A stretch of 64,000 nt of DNA from Gari tellinella (taxonomy: Eukaryota; Mollusca; Bivalvia; Cardiida; Psammobiidae), in NCBI GenBank assembly GCA_922989275.2, contig OV277859.1:36189501-36253500 (forward strand), read 5' to 3'. The notes under the pieces were generated by a model that saw only the letters and a list, made by a program, of their open reading frames with translations, searched no databases and was not told the DNA's origin. The translations under genes and the position numbers were made by a program. This document shows, piece by piece, positions 11,744 through 22,406 of the stretch. Numbering within the stretch: position 1 is the first letter of the stretch; each line of letters starts with the position of its first letter.

Positions 11744-12031
11744 GTTAAACTGTTATATTAGGATTTATAAGACTAACAAAAACAGGACATGTACCTTTTA
11801 GCTGCCTACAGTATAGTCATAATCGTGTTCAATGGCTTTTCAAAGAAAACTGTGATCTCAATTTCCTACAGGATTTTACTGTTCGACAAGGCAATCAATT
11901 TGACAAAGTTGTTACCTAGACCTGGGGTTCAAAGACTGATTTTGGTTGGGGATCAAACCCTAGCAATATGTCAATATCCTACTAATCTGATGACTATCTA
12001 AGCCTTCAGCTCCTTATACTTTCTTTCAGAT

Positions 12032-12064
12032 AGATGTCTCATTATAATTTATAATGAGACATCT
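12032..12064. repeat. 33-bp perfect palindrome
   Basis: AGATGTCTCATTATAA faces its exact complement across a single T. No family match was seen. Confidence 0.85.
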
Positions 12065-12454
12065 AAGTTGAATAAACTGTAAAATCCCTACTGGAGCAGC
12101 AAAAACCTGCCTGTCTGCCATGGTGCCATTTGTGTGTTTACAGTACCAAAATACTAGTGACTGTTGTGGAATCTAAAATTGCCATAGCAGCTGTTTTGGC
12201 ATCCCTCTTTCAAATAATTCATCTTTAGGTGGATGTATGTAGCTTTATACAAACAGTTCATAACATTCAAAGAAACAAAAAACGGGCACCATTCTGGCAC
12301 ACGGAGACCACTAAAATCATCATCAGCATTATTAACTTAGACAAGTGTGCGCGGCAACAGTGTTTATTCCTACTGTCGTTGAAAACTACAACAAACATTC
12401 GCTATTACAACACCTCAAATAAAGCCTCAATTATTATCATTAAAGAACAAAGAG

Positions 12455-12530
12455 AAGCTTCAAGCAGGATGAAAGTAAAGCAGAAAGCTCCAGATGGAGC
12501 TTTCTGCTTTACTTTCATTCTGCTTTAAGC
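12455..12530 (+). repeat. hairpin with B arms and E tip
   Basis: CAGGATGAAAGTAAAGCAGA (B-like arm) runs into AAGCTCC.GA.GGAGCTTTC (E-like tip), then the complementary arm to CTGCTTTAAG. Element ends are not recognised. Confidence 0.8.
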
Positions 12531-12892
12531 AATCATCCGTCTTCAAAATATGAAAATCAACCTTAATTTGAATGGTAGTAATAGCAAGGGTTTTACTGTG
12601 AATTCAGCAAAATAATTTACTTTATTGGATATATTACTAGTTCAAAGGCATTCCTTGGAACCTACTAGGAAGGTAGTCACACAGGCTTCATACATTATTA
12701 TATAATTGACAAGTTTCTTGCTAGATCTTGGAAAGCCCCTGGTTGTCTCGGAACCCACAAAGATCGTGGCGTATGATAAGCATCACAAGTGGGTTGGAAC
12801 ACTTTCAACAATCTTACGCCTTTCTGACACCACCATTGAATGGTTGGGTAACGCAAGAAAATTATGGGAATTATAAAGCAGAATTATTTCTT

Positions 12893-13096
12893 ATCACATT
12901 ACTCAATAAATATGCCTTTTTACTCCTTTAATTTGTTCTTCCATTGAAGAAAATAGTTCCACTTTAAACAAATCATGTATTTGCACAACCAGAAATATTT
13001 CTATATCCTAACAGCTGGTAGCTTAAAGTACATTCTGCTTTACTTGCAACCTAGCTGCTTTCGGTGGTAACCAAAACTAGTTATGGGGTAAAGGGT
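12893..13096 (-). mobile_element. B-family MITE, core arm deleted
   Basis: It has ACTCAATAAATATGCCTTTT, TAGCTTAAAGTACATTCTGC and TATGGGGTAAAGGG. The left arm of the core is missing. Confidence 0.72.
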
Positions 13097-13125
13097 CAAG
13101 TCTTTCAGATTAGTGAATATTTTAA

Positions 13126-13366
13126 CTCTTTGAACCCTAGTCCCACATATTTGCGTCCTATGCAAACAGTGTACATTTGAATAGTACACTTGTCCTATGC
13201 AAACAGTGAAGACCCAGATCAGAGGGCTCCTAGGAGCCCTCTGATCAGGGTCTTCACTGTTTGTCATAATGCCAAACATTGACAAAAACAACCCTTAAAA
13301 GTCATAAATGGACTAGATTTAAATGGAAACTGGAATTGTCCATTTAAAGTTTCAGGGAGGAAAGAG
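13126..13366 (+). mobile_element. A-family MITE
   Basis: The 241-bp element lies between TTAA at 13122 and 13367. It begins CTCTTTGAACCCTAGTCCC and ends CAGGGAGGAAAGAG. The core palindrome is AGTGAAGACCCAGATCAGAG/CTCTGATCAGGGTCTTCACT joined through GGCTCCTAGGAGCC. Confidence 0.92.
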
Positions 13367-13808
13367 TTAAACTGGGTCTTTTCCATTGCTGCCAGACTTG
13401 TATTTGCAAAAGTTTGAATGTAGATCAAACATTGAGGAACTCTGTAAAGGATCCACATTAATTGTCATTGTCACAAGGCTTGATTAGCATATACATGTAT
13501 TGACACAGTTAAGACTCTTATCGTGAGTAAACTTCTGATAAAGCAGCCTGATCTGGATCTGCACTGTTTGCTTATAGGATCTATCTTACATGCACTCCAC
13601 CTATTCCTAGGGTTATCTATATATGATAAATCGAGCCTGACTGTAATTCTAAAATCGAGGATATTATTGTGGCAATGTGACAAAATAGTTTTAACGCTAT
13701 TAAAATGCCATCTTGAAATCTAATGATTCACAGAGGAGAAGATACAGAAATAAGAGAAAATGTGGCATTGTTACTCTTATTCTTGGCCTTCTATTTATAT
13801 CCATTATA

Positions 13809-14001
13809 CAGGGCTCCAGATAAGAGGGAGTAAACTGAACAAATCTAGCATTTTCTCACTCGATTTAGAATAAAATCCTATGATTTTACTACTCATTAGA
13901 ATCGTCTCTTCGAGACGATTCTAATGAGTAGTGACACCATAGGGTTTAAATGAGAAATAAAGATTTCAGTTATTGAAATACTCCCCTTATCTGGAGCTCT
14001 G
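13809..14001 (+). mobile_element. D-family MITE
   Basis: The element is complete, with a perfect core palindrome. The 6-bp target duplication ATTATA lies at 13803-13808 and 14002-14007. Confidence 0.92.
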
Positions 14002-14124
14002 ATTATACAAAATAAGCAGACAGAAGTGACGCAAGTAGTAAATACTTGTAATTTCACCACTCATAACACTAGCACAATTTGTCTTGAAATTGTCAAACAG
14101 CATGTTTGTAATGCATAACTCAGG

Positions 14125-14287
14125 CTTTATGGCACATTTTGCTTTACTTTCAACCTGCTTTAATTAAGCTACCATCTGCATGTGGATATAAAATTTATCA
14201 TATTCATAACTGTATAAAGTTGAACTATTTTTTCAGTGGAGGAATAAATTAAAGGGTGTAACAAGGCATATATTTATGGTGTTTTGG
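14125..14287 (+). mobile_element. B-family right part
   Basis: GGCACATTTTGCTTTACTTT is followed by the B right half (GGAGGAATAAATTAAAGGG) and ends at TTAA. The left half is absent. Confidence 0.65.
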
Positions 14288-14486
14288 TTAACAGATGTGC
14301 AGAAGACTGAATTGTTTACAGCATTAATCATGGTGCATCATATATCTGTTAGCTGCCGGTGGTGTCATTCTTAACAAATCGTCATAACAAATCCATCGTT
14401 CCCACTGTGGCAGTCACGACAGATGCCACTCTTCAGATGCCACTGTAAGTGGTATAGTCTGTGATCTGTTGAAAATGCCACCAACT

Positions 14487-14678
14487 TAGGGCTCCAGAAT
14501 AAGAGGGAGTAAACTAAACAATATCAAAATTTTCTTACTCATTTCAGCACCAAATCCTATGGTGTTAATGCTCATTAGAATCGTCTCTTTGAGACAATTC
14601 TAATGAGTTGACACCATAGGGTTTAATGCAGAAATAAAGATTTTAGTTTTTGAAATAGTCCCCTTATCCAGAGCCCTG
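14487..14678 (+). mobile_element. D-family MITE
   Basis: Ends are TAGGGCTCCAGAATAAG and TTATCCAGAGCCCTG. The 6-bp flanks CCAACT (14481) and CCTACT (14679) differ at one base. Confidence 0.85.
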
Positions 14679-15006
14679 CCTACTGTTTTGTAAGGATTTA
14701 GGAATTTAAATGTTGAACAAATTGTATCTGCTCAGACTGTATTTTGCTTTTTAATATAAAACCCATCCCTAATCATCACATAAGGGCATTAGGACATGAC
14801 ATTGTGGACTTGATAGTAGTGTATGAAGAAAAGTGATAATTCCTTGCTTTATTCTCTTCCTACTTAAAGCAACAAAATGCTTTAAGTACTTTAAGTGCTT
14901 TAAATTATAACTGTTTGGATCCAAGTAATCTGGCTTGTGATCAAACTAACCCTAGTATCGAATAGCAATACTTTGAAGAAGGATGGATCTTTTGAAAGAC
15001 AGACAA

Positions 15007-15075
15007 GTTAATGCAGGACAAAAATTAGAAAGCTTCTATGAGAGCTTTCAACTATTCTCCAGTCCTGCATTAAAC
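15007..15075 (+). repeat. E-type hairpin core
   Basis: GTTAATGCAGGACAAAAATT pairs with the downstream TCCTGCATTAAAC around GAAAGCTTC/GAGAGCTTTC. Outer ends are not found. Confidence 0.55.
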
Positions 15076-15305
15076 TGACACCTGTAATAAACACTGCAAA
15101 TTCACTTTCTTTTTAGTGACAGCTTCTCAAATACTTGTCTGAAAGGCAAAGAAAACATTATATGTTACATTCAAGGTTGAGCATCTAACTTGAAAATCTA
15201 GCATTTTATTACAACGAGATACATGTCAGGTCAAAACCCCGCAGAACACTAAACTGTCAAGACAATCCTTCCTAAGTATCGTATGATCCACTGTCAAGCC
15301 TGTAT

Positions 15306-15502
15306 ATACTTTGCATGCTGGGTATTTTTTTGTCATCAGCAACAAGTCTGCTACAGTTCTAAAAATTAAATTTTCAAAATGTCTATTTCAAAACAGGGTC
15401 AGACTCAGAGTGACAAACAGTTTGGATCCTGATGAGACGCCACATTACTGTTGGCAAAGGTAATCACTGTGGCACATATATCCACCGTTAGCATGCAAAT
15501 AC
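15306..15502 (+). mobile_element. C-family MITE, right core arm deleted
   Basis: It starts ACTTTGCATGCTGGGTA and ends TTAGCATGCAAATAC before TTAA. The core AACAGTTTGGATCCTGATGA runs straight into GCAAAGGTAATC, so one hairpin arm is lost. Confidence 0.72.
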
Positions 15503-15506
15503 TTAA

Positions 15507-15678
15507 CCCTTTGAACCCTAGTCCCGCTTATAGGCGTCCTTTTCAAACAGTGTACATGTGAATAGTACACTTGTCCTGTGCAAACAGTGAAGACCCAGAT
15601 CAGAGGGCTCCTTTCAGAAATGGACTAGACTAAAATGGAAACTGGAATTGTCCATTTAAAGTTTCAGGGAGGAAAGAG
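15507..15678 (+). mobile_element. A-family MITE, right core arm deleted
   Basis: TTAA at 15503 and 15679 bound CCCTTTGAACCCTAGTCCCG and GGAGGAAAGAG. Sequence jumps from AGAGGGCTCCTTTC to AGAAATGGACTAG, losing about 70 bp. It shares its left TTAA with a C copy and its right TTAA with half a B copy. Confidence 0.85.
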
Positions 15679-15682
15679 TTAA

Positions 15683-15848
15683 GGTGCATTCTACTTTACT
15701 TTCAGCCTGATTTAAGCTATATACCACCTACTAGAATATAGAAAATATTCCTTATTATACATATTCATTACTGTATAAATTGGAACTATTTTCTTCAGTG
15801 TGGGAATAAATTAGAGGCGTCAAAAAGGCGAATTTATGGGGTAATGGG
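15683..15848 (+). mobile_element. B-family right half, cut at the hairpin apex
   Basis: It starts GGTGCATTCTACTTTAC directly after the TTAA of an A element, and ends TATGGGGTAATGGG before TTAA. The breakpoint is the apex TTAA also used at 36080. Confidence 0.8.
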
Positions 15849-15852
15849 TTAA

Positions 15853-15931
15853 GACAGGTGCCTACATAATAAAGCAGAAAACTCCTTTAGAAGTTTTCTA
15901 CTTTACCTTTGTATTGCATTAAGCTACTACC
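15853..15931 (+). repeat. E-type hairpin core
   Basis: AAGCAGAAAACTCCTTTAGAA and its weakened complement lie between CAGGTGCCTACATAATAAAG and GCATTAAGCTACTACC. Confidence 0.5.
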
Positions 15932-16153
15932 TGCATACCATATATGATTGCTAATTAATTTAGTGTGGTTGCTAAAACTCGAGTTTCACTGTATTCGTGA
16001 TACACGCACAAACCAAATTAATTGGTCAGGTGCTTGAATGAAATGAAATTTAAGATACTGGCCACCAGGGTTGTACCAATACAGGTATGAAACAGATACC
16101 AGATACCTGCCTGCTTTGATATAAAAGAAAACTGAAACATCACATACCTATAA

Positions 16154-16482
16154 CCCTTTCCTCCATAGAAGCGCCTTTTAGCGGATATGATTTATTCATC
16201 CACTGAATGAATGAATGAATGGTGTTTTACGGCCAATTGACACAAAAAGGTCATTTAGAGCCGACTTCATCCACTGAAGAAAATAGTTCCAATTTAATCA
16301 GTAATGAATAATTTTTTATTATGTATTATAGGGAATATTTACTATGTTATGGCACACGATAGCTTAATGCTGGCTGAAAGTAAAGCAGAATGCGCCCCAA
16401 GGCGCATTCTGCTTTACTTTCAACCTGCTTTAAGTAGTCATGCACCTATCTTAAGTACTAGAAATAGTAATCAGGTAAACGG
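16154..16482 (-). mobile_element. B-family MITE with a 59-bp insertion
   Basis: It starts CCCTTTCCTCCATAGAAGCG and ends ATCAGGTAAACGG before TTAA. The core palindrome GCAGAATGCGCC/AAGGCGCATTCTGC is intact. Confidence 0.88.
16207..16265 (-). mobile_element. 59-bp retroposed fragment with (ATTC)n tail
   Basis: The insert is flanked by an exact 12-bp duplication TTCATCCACTGA (16195-16206 and 16266-16277). On the minus strand it ends in (ATTC)n repeats. The long target duplication and simple-repeat tail point to LINE-driven insertion of a very short SINE or LINE 3' end. Confidence 0.72.
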
Positions 16483-16562
16483 TTAAATAACCTTTCCTCT
16501 ATAGTCAACAGCGTAACTTACCCACTCACCCGTATCCAACTTTGAGTTAAGGCAGGTTACAC

Positions 16563-16636
16563 CTTAATTCAAAATGAAAGTAAAGCAGAAAGCTCCTAAA
16601 GGAGCTTTCTGCTTTACTTTTATCTTGCTTTAAGTA
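16563..16636 (+). repeat. hairpin with B arms and E tip
   Basis: AAAATGAAAGTAAAGCAGAA, then AGCTCCTAAAGGAGCT, then TTCTGCTTTACTTTTATCTT. This is the same hybrid type as at 12455. Confidence 0.8.
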
Positions 16637-16929
16637 ATCACCTATAATATCCAATAACATCAAGTAAAATTTCATTCAATTTTTTTGTGGTGCCTTAATG
16701 TGGCTGTACGTGTTACTATAAGGTAGAGGCATCCTGAGGAAGGAAAAGGTTAAAAGCCAAAAATGAAAGAATTTAGACAGCACCAAGATGATCATCTTGA
16801 ACACTTCAACACTTCAAACAGCTTTATATCTTAATTGACAGATAAAGAATACATGAAATATATTACCTTGGTATAAACACATTACCAAATGCTTAGAAGA
16901 GCTATACAGGGCAATGTCACCAACTCAAA

Positions 16930-17163
16930 GACATACTTATTACCCCATAGCCTGATTCTAATTTTAAAGATAGGTGACCACTTAAAGCAGGTTGAAAGTA
17001 AAGGAGAATGCACCTTAGGGTGCATGCTGCTTTACTTTCAGCCTGCTTTAAGCAAAAATCTGCTACATGTAGAATATAGAAAATATTTCTTAAGGTAAAT
17101 ATTCATAATTGTGAAAATTGGAATAAACTAGAGGCGTAAAAAGGTGAATATAATAGGTAACGG
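16930..17163 (+). mobile_element. B-family MITE
   Basis: It runs from TTATTACCCCATAGCCTG through GGAGAATGCACC/GGGTGCATGCTGC to GGTAACGGG and TTAA at 17164. Confidence 0.85.
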
Positions 17164-17437
17164 GTTAAAGAAATTGCATAGTTCTGTTGCGCTTATCAAA
17201 ATCAAGGTCAGATGCAATAATGGCGAGTTGGCTTGAATACAATATCTTGTACGCCATCCTACAAATACACACAGAAAGCCTGGTATAACAGGAAGGCATG
17301 TAAAATATAATGTTTTCTACTTAACAAACAATTTACATAACAAATATTGTGTCCTCATATGTCAAACATTGTGTGGCAACATCCTAATTGTAATGCCAGA
17401 GCCGCGAAAATATAACAGGTTCATTATGTTCTGAAGA

Positions 17438-17525
17438 GCTCACATACAGGCAAGTCTAGTTGACATAAAACTATGTTTGATTCAAATGAGGCACTTTTAT
17501 GAGAAATAGACAAATCAATAAGACT
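17438..17525 (+). repeat. direct duplication, copy 1 (empty F site)
   Basis: The segment from AGCTCACATACAGGCAAGTC to GACAAATCAATAAG recurs at 17660-17925. Here CATAAAACTATGTTTGATTC is uninterrupted. Confidence 0.85.
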
Positions 17526-17534
17526 TTTACTTAA

Positions 17535-17660
17535 CCCATTACCCCTTTGCCTATTTCTAATTTTGAAAAAAGATTACCACTTAAAGCAGCTTGAAAGTAA
17601 AACAGAATGCGCCTTAGGGCGCATTCTGCTTTACTTTCAGCCTGCTTTAAGCTACCATCT
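17535..17660 (+). mobile_element. B-family left half
   Basis: TTAA-CCCATTACCCCTTTGCC and the full core palindrome are present. The copy then stops at GCTACCATCTGCT, where the duplicated segment begins. Confidence 0.78.
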
Positions 17661-17925
17661 GCTCACATACAGACAAATCTAGTTGAAATAAAAATACAGT
17701 CGAAACTCGATACTACGAACTTGCTTAAATCAATCTTACCAGTATTTCGTAAGTTAGATTTTGATAAGTCGATCTTGTTTAGGTCGAATGTACCCGTATT
17801 TCAAGCCACGTTTTAACTTTGAAATATGGGTATGTTCGAACAAACGCGAGTTCATAGAATCAAGTTTTTACTGTATGTTTAATTCAACTGAGGCACCTCT
17901 ATGAGAAATAGTCAAATCAATAAGG
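17660..17925 (+). repeat. direct duplication, copy 2 (filled F site)
   Basis: This is the second copy of 17438-17525, interrupted after GAAATAAAAATA by the F element at 17697 and resuming TATGTTTAATTCAACTGAGG. Confidence 0.85.
17697..17873 (+). mobile_element. F-family MITE, complete
   Basis: CAGTCGAAACTCGATACTAC at the left and AAGTTTTTACTG at the right lie between TA dinucleotides. The inner palindrome is GTATTTCAA..CTTTGAAATATG. The undisturbed sister segment at 17438 proves insertion at TA. Confidence 0.88.
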
Positions 17926-18218
17926 GAAAGGGTGAATACATTTTTGTTTAACTGTTTTCATGTCCATTTACCATTAATGCAATTTAAAGTACAATGCTTA
18001 GTGTATTCAAGAATGTTTCTACATAGATCTACATGAATTTCAAGAAAACTAAAAGCTATATAAGACACATGTCTGTGATATAATTATGATATCCCCTTTT
18101 AATAATTTGTTGTTCCATAACCTTATATCACTTAAAACACTGAAAAATATATTAAAAGTTAGGATTCAAAAACAATAAGTTGTGCTGGAAAAAGAAATAC
18201 ATGAAAAATTCTGTATAT

Positions 18219-18456
18219 CAGGGGCCCGTTTCATAAAACTTGGTACAACAAAAACGGTCGTAAGTTAAAACTTTAAAATACATTTGATATCTGATTTCTC
18301 CATCTAATCCTGTCTAGTGACATCTCTTTGGAATCGTCTTTTCAAGACAATTCCAAAGAGATGTCACAAGACAGGATAAGAGGGAGAAATAAAGAATAAT
18401 TGATACTTTTATAATCTGACTTACAACAACATTTGTCATATTAAACGGGGCCCCTG
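18219..18456. mobile_element. K element, CAGGGGCCCGTTT-ended MITE
   Basis: Ends are CAGGGGCCCGTTTCATAAA and, inverted, CAGGGGCCCCGTTTAATATG. The core palindrome GTGACATCTCTTTGGAATCG and its complement resembles that of family D. CAGGG termini suggest hAT-type ancestry, but no clear target duplication was found. Confidence 0.8.
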
Positions 18457-18488
18457 ATCAACCAGACGTGGACAACAGTTTCCAAGTA

Positions 18489-18694
18489 CAGTAAAACCTC
18501 GCTATTACGACCACTAAAACGAAGGCTAATTGATTGTATAATAGAGAGGTGGCAGCTTAAAGCAAGGTGACAGTGAAACAGAAAGCTCCTAAAGGAGCTT
18601 TCTGTTTCACTATCACCTTGCTTTAAGCGGTCACCTCTCGTAAACACCCTAATAGTTAACAAAACTTAGTGGTCGTAATAGAAAGGTTTTACTG
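18489..18694 (+). mobile_element. E-family MITE, complete
   Basis: CAGTAAAACCTCGCTATTAC and GAAAGGTTTTACTG lie between TA dinucleotides at 18487 and 18695. The core palindrome is GCTTAAAGCAAGGTGACAGT, then GAAACAGAAAGCTCC, with complement after a 3-base loop. Confidence 0.93.
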
Positions 18695-18743
18695 TATTGC
18701 TCTGTGCCACCACAAATAATATACAGTACCGTACATCTTTTTA

Positions 18744-19141
18744 CAGTAATGTACACCACTCAATACAGAAACATGACAACATCTGAAGACCAAATACAGC
18801 TTATTGCAGGATAAAAGTAATGCAGAAAGCTCCTATTGAACCGTTCTGTCTTACTTTTATCCTGCATTAAACTTCCTTCTGTATAAGACTCCTAATCAAT
18901 CTTCTATTGAGTGGCCACTATATACACAGGGGTCTAGATAAGAGGGAGAAGACTGGACAAATCTTACATTTTCTCATTCATTTCACCACCAAATCCTATG
19001 GTGTTACTACTCATTAGAATTGTCTCTTTGAGACAATTCTAATGAGTCGTGGCACCATAGGGCTTAATGCAGTAATAAAGATTTTAGTTTTTGAAATACT
19101 CTCCTTATCTGGAGCCCTGCCACTATATACAGGTTTTTCTG
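18744..19141 (+). mobile_element. E-family variant interrupted by a D element
   Basis: The left end CAGTAATGTACACCACTC and core TAAAAGTAATGCAGAAAGC are followed by GTGGCCACTATATACA. The D element 18927-19119 follows, then CAGGTTTTTCTG completes the right end. Confidence 0.6.
18927..19119 (+). mobile_element. D-family MITE inside an E element
   Basis: Ends are CAGGGGTCTAGATAAG and CTTATCTGGAGCCCTG. The flanking direct repeat is 12 bp (CCACTATATACA at 18915 and 19120), twice the usual length for this family. Confidence 0.88.
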
Positions 19142-19395
19142 TATAGTCTATTCCCACAGCCTGAGATACACTTGATAAGTTGATTGCCTATTAGTTTGTC
19201 AATGATAGAAAAACACATAACTGTTACACAGAAAATTGCCTCTATCACCCATGCTGGGGGTTAGGCAATTTGGGAATTAAATTTTTGTTGGCGCTGAGGG
19301 CTTGTTAATAGGCTCGGAAGTCTGATTCCTGTGGAACAGTAATTGAATAACAATTTCCTGGGACAATGGCACGATAACAGCTGATTGTGAACATA

Positions 19396-19609
19396 CAGTA
19401 AAACCTGTATTACATGACCACGCAATAAAAATATGATAATTAATTGACAGTTTTGCAAAACAGCTGGCAGCTTAATACAGGACAAAAGTAATGCAGAAAG
19501 CTCCTGAAGGAGCTTTCTGCATTACTGTTGTCCTGTATTAAGCAGATACCTGTTCTTTAGATTTATCCATGTCTCTCCAATTAGTGGTTGCTAAACGCAG
19601 GCATTACTG
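19396..19609 (+). mobile_element. E-family variant
   Basis: TA-CAGTAAAACCTGTATTAC and GGCATTACTG-TA bound a palindrome CTTAATACAGGACAAAAGTA..AGAAAGCTCC and its complement. Confidence 0.83.
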
Positions 19610-19998
19610 TAATTTACATCAATCATAGTCCATGGGATATGTTGTAAGGTATGATGTGTGAAACAAAGCAATGGACCCATGGGAAGATATTTCTGACAAG
19701 CTCTTCATATTTTGTGACTGTAATAATTACTCAATAATAGCTATTTAAGCAATATTACTACAAAAATATGACAATTAGGAGTTTTCAATTACTGGATACT
19801 ATAATAAGTACTACATTTATTGCATGACAGTGCAGAAATTTCTTGACAGAGGTTTGAAGCATTTATACTAAGTCAAATCACATATCTCCTGTAGAAGCTC
19901 TTTGCTTGTAACCTTCAGTTTACTATACGCAGCAATCTTTCTAAAACACTGAAAACTCATCATTATTCTGTGAAAAAGGTTTACAAAGAATTGATTAA

Positions 19999-20231
19999 CC
20001 TGTAACAGAAATGTCTTTCTTTTTTTAAAGACAAGTGACCACTTAAAGCAGGTGAAAGTAAAGGAGAATCAATGCTTCTTTAGCATTCTGTTTTACTTCC
20101 AACTTTCTTTAAGCTACGATCTGAAAATATACTGGAAATGCCTTCTATGCCTTATGTTTAGGACTTTCTAGGTGGGGACTATTTTCTATAGTATACAAAT
20201 GTGTAAGTATGTATATTTATGGAGTAATAGG
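19999..20231 (+). mobile_element. B-family MITE
   Basis: TTAA-CCTGTAACAG opens it. AAAGACAAGTGACCACTTAA and the right end TATGGAGTAATAGG-TTAA follow. Core arms are diverged. Confidence 0.75.
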
Positions 20232-20481
20232 TTAAAATAGAGCTCACAGAATTGCAGGTTGAATGTTGAGCTGTGTGAGGTTAGATTCTATTTTTAAAAA
20301 TAATCTGATGGAAATTTGTACCCAGTGTGAATCTAGAATTATGATGGCAGTTAAAATAAAGTTTAATTACCTTGATCAGTGTCTCACTGAGAAATAAAGT
20401 ATGTTATAAATTACATGTAGTGTTAAGTGAACGGATAATTCATGCAACATGGCAATATTTGTGGACCAGGGACTGCTTTAA

Positions 20482-20708
20482 ACCATTAACTAATATCCTG
20501 TTTCTATTTTGACAACAAGTGACCACTTAAAGCAGAGCAAGTTGAAAGTAAAGCAGAATGTGCATTAAAGCACATTCTACTTTATTTTCAGCCTGCTTTA
20601 TGCTATATACCATCTACTAGGATATAGAAACTATTTCTTATGTTTCTAGTTTTGACAACAAGTGATCACCTTTAAAAGCAAGTTGAAAATAAAGCAGAAT
20701 GTGCCTGA
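20482..20708 (+). mobile_element. B-family MITE with partial internal duplication
   Basis: A near-complete left half and core (GCAGAATGTGC/GCACATTCTAC) runs to 20640. From there TTTCTAGTTTTGACAACAAG restarts a second left half to about 20708. Confidence 0.7.
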
Positions 20709-20759
20709 ATACTTTTACATTAAGAAGTCATAAAGCAGTACTTCCTTGCATATACAAAA

Positions 20760-20880
20760 CACAGTTGATTCTCCATAACTGAAACTTGTTTACATTGATC
20801 AAACTTACCAGTATTTCTACATATGAATTTCAATAACACAGTCGATTTAGTCAAACATCTTTTGAACTAGGAATATTAGT
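20760..20880 (+). mobile_element. F-family relic
   Basis: CACAGTTGATTCTCCATAAC, then CTTACCAGTATTTC..GAATTTCAATAAC and AGTCGATTTAGTC keep the order of the intact F copy, but the palindrome is broken. Confidence 0.4.
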
Positions 20881-20899
20881 TAAGAGTTAAAACATTCAA

Positions 20900-21143
20900 C
20901 CCTTGTGACAAGTATACTCATAATAAAGAAACAGTCTACCTGTGGAGAGTACACTTGTCCTATGCAAACAGTGTGGGTCCTGATCAGAGGGCTCCTAAAG
21001 GAGTCCTGTCAGTCAGGGTATGCACTATTTGTCATTTTGCAATGTATTAATATATTGCAGTAAACAATCCTAAAATAGTCATATATGGACAAGACTTAAC
21101 AGAAAATTGGAATTGTTCATTGAAAGTTTCAGGGGTGAATCAG
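20900..21143 (+). mobile_element. A-family MITE, diverged
   Basis: It carries AGTACACTTGTCCTATGC, GATCAGAGGGCTCC and TTCATTGAAAGTTTCAGGGG. Both terminal TTAA sites have mutated (TTCAA, TTAG). Confidence 0.82.
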
Positions 21144-21607
21144 TTAGGCAAATTTAGGCTATCAAGATACCACTGTATACAGTTTGTCACAGCACTAGCT
21201 GCAATACCAATGAAGCATACAAAGTTGTTTGTTTTAGAATTACCTATCCCTTATTTCAAAATAAATGTTGTGGTGAAAAGTATCATGTTTTGACAGAAGA
21301 GGCATTTTTGTATTCATATAAGGGCTTGTTACCTCCAGTGTTTGGCCTACAGGTTATGAAATATTTAATGTTGTGTTTTGGGTTTTTCGAAGATCAAAGT
21401 GACGCCGAAATCAATGAGAATGAAGAATGTTTCCCTAATTGTTTGCAAATACTGTCAAACATTGATAAATCAAACAAGTGTAAAGTAAAATATGTAAACC
21501 TCATCCATTTTTGGATTTCAATAAATTGAACTATCCTAAGCTTCAGACAAACAAGATCATATTTGAAAGTAAAAATCTGGATAAGTCAGTAATTTATCTT
21601 TGAAATA

Positions 21608-21820
21608 CAGTAAAACCTCTTGATTATGACCACGTAAAGGGTGGCTAATTGACTAAATATAAATGACAGGTGACAGCTTAAAGCAAGATGACAGTCAAAC
21701 AGAAAGCTCCTGCAGGAGCTTTCTGTCTTAATGTCACCCTGTTTTAAGCCATTACCTGTAGTAAACACCTAATAATAAACACAATTACCAGTAAGTAGTC
21801 ATAAAAGAGAGGTTTTACTG
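21608..21820 (+). mobile_element. E-family MITE
   Basis: CAGTAAAACCTCTTGATTAT and GAGAGGTTTTACTG bound the AGAAAGCTCCTGCAGGAGCT tip. Confidence 0.9.
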
Positions 21821-22193
21821 TCATGACTGTGGTTAAGACCACCAGCATGGCCATTATAATCAATGCAGCATCTTTGACTATAAAGTTACTGTATATCTGA
21901 CTTAGATCTAAACAAAAATTCTACTGACATAAACGAAACTTGTTAACAGCACATAAAAGGTATATAACAAGTGTTTTACAATAGGACCTCTGTAGATTAC
22001 ATTACAAGTGGACAGAATAAGGTCAGCCTACCTGTGGGTCACTGTTTCAAGTGTTTAGTTTACTATAACAACATCTTCAGCACCCTTAGAACACCTAATA
22101 ACCCTTTCTACCTCATATAAGTTTCACCTTTTGTCCATGTAAGAGGCATGCTATTGTAGATCATAGATAGGTGGTCAATTAAAACAGAATTAA

Positions 22194-22406
22194 CCCTTTG
22201 AACCCTAGTCCCGCATATAGGCGTCTTTTCAAACAGTGTACATGTGAATAGTACACTTGTCCTGTGCAAACAGTGAAGGCCTGATCAGGGTCTTCACTGT
22301 TTGTCAGTAATGCCAAAATTGACAAAAACAACTCTTAAAAGCCAGAAATGGACTAAACAAAAATCGAAACTGGAATTGTCCATTTAAAGTTTCAGGGAGG
22401 AAAGAG
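22194..22406 (+). mobile_element. A-family MITE, core tip deleted
   Basis: It is flanked by TTAA at 22190 and 22407. The core reads AGTGAAGGCCTGATCAGGGT, so the GAGGGCTCC/GGAGCCCTC tip is missing. Confidence 0.9.
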
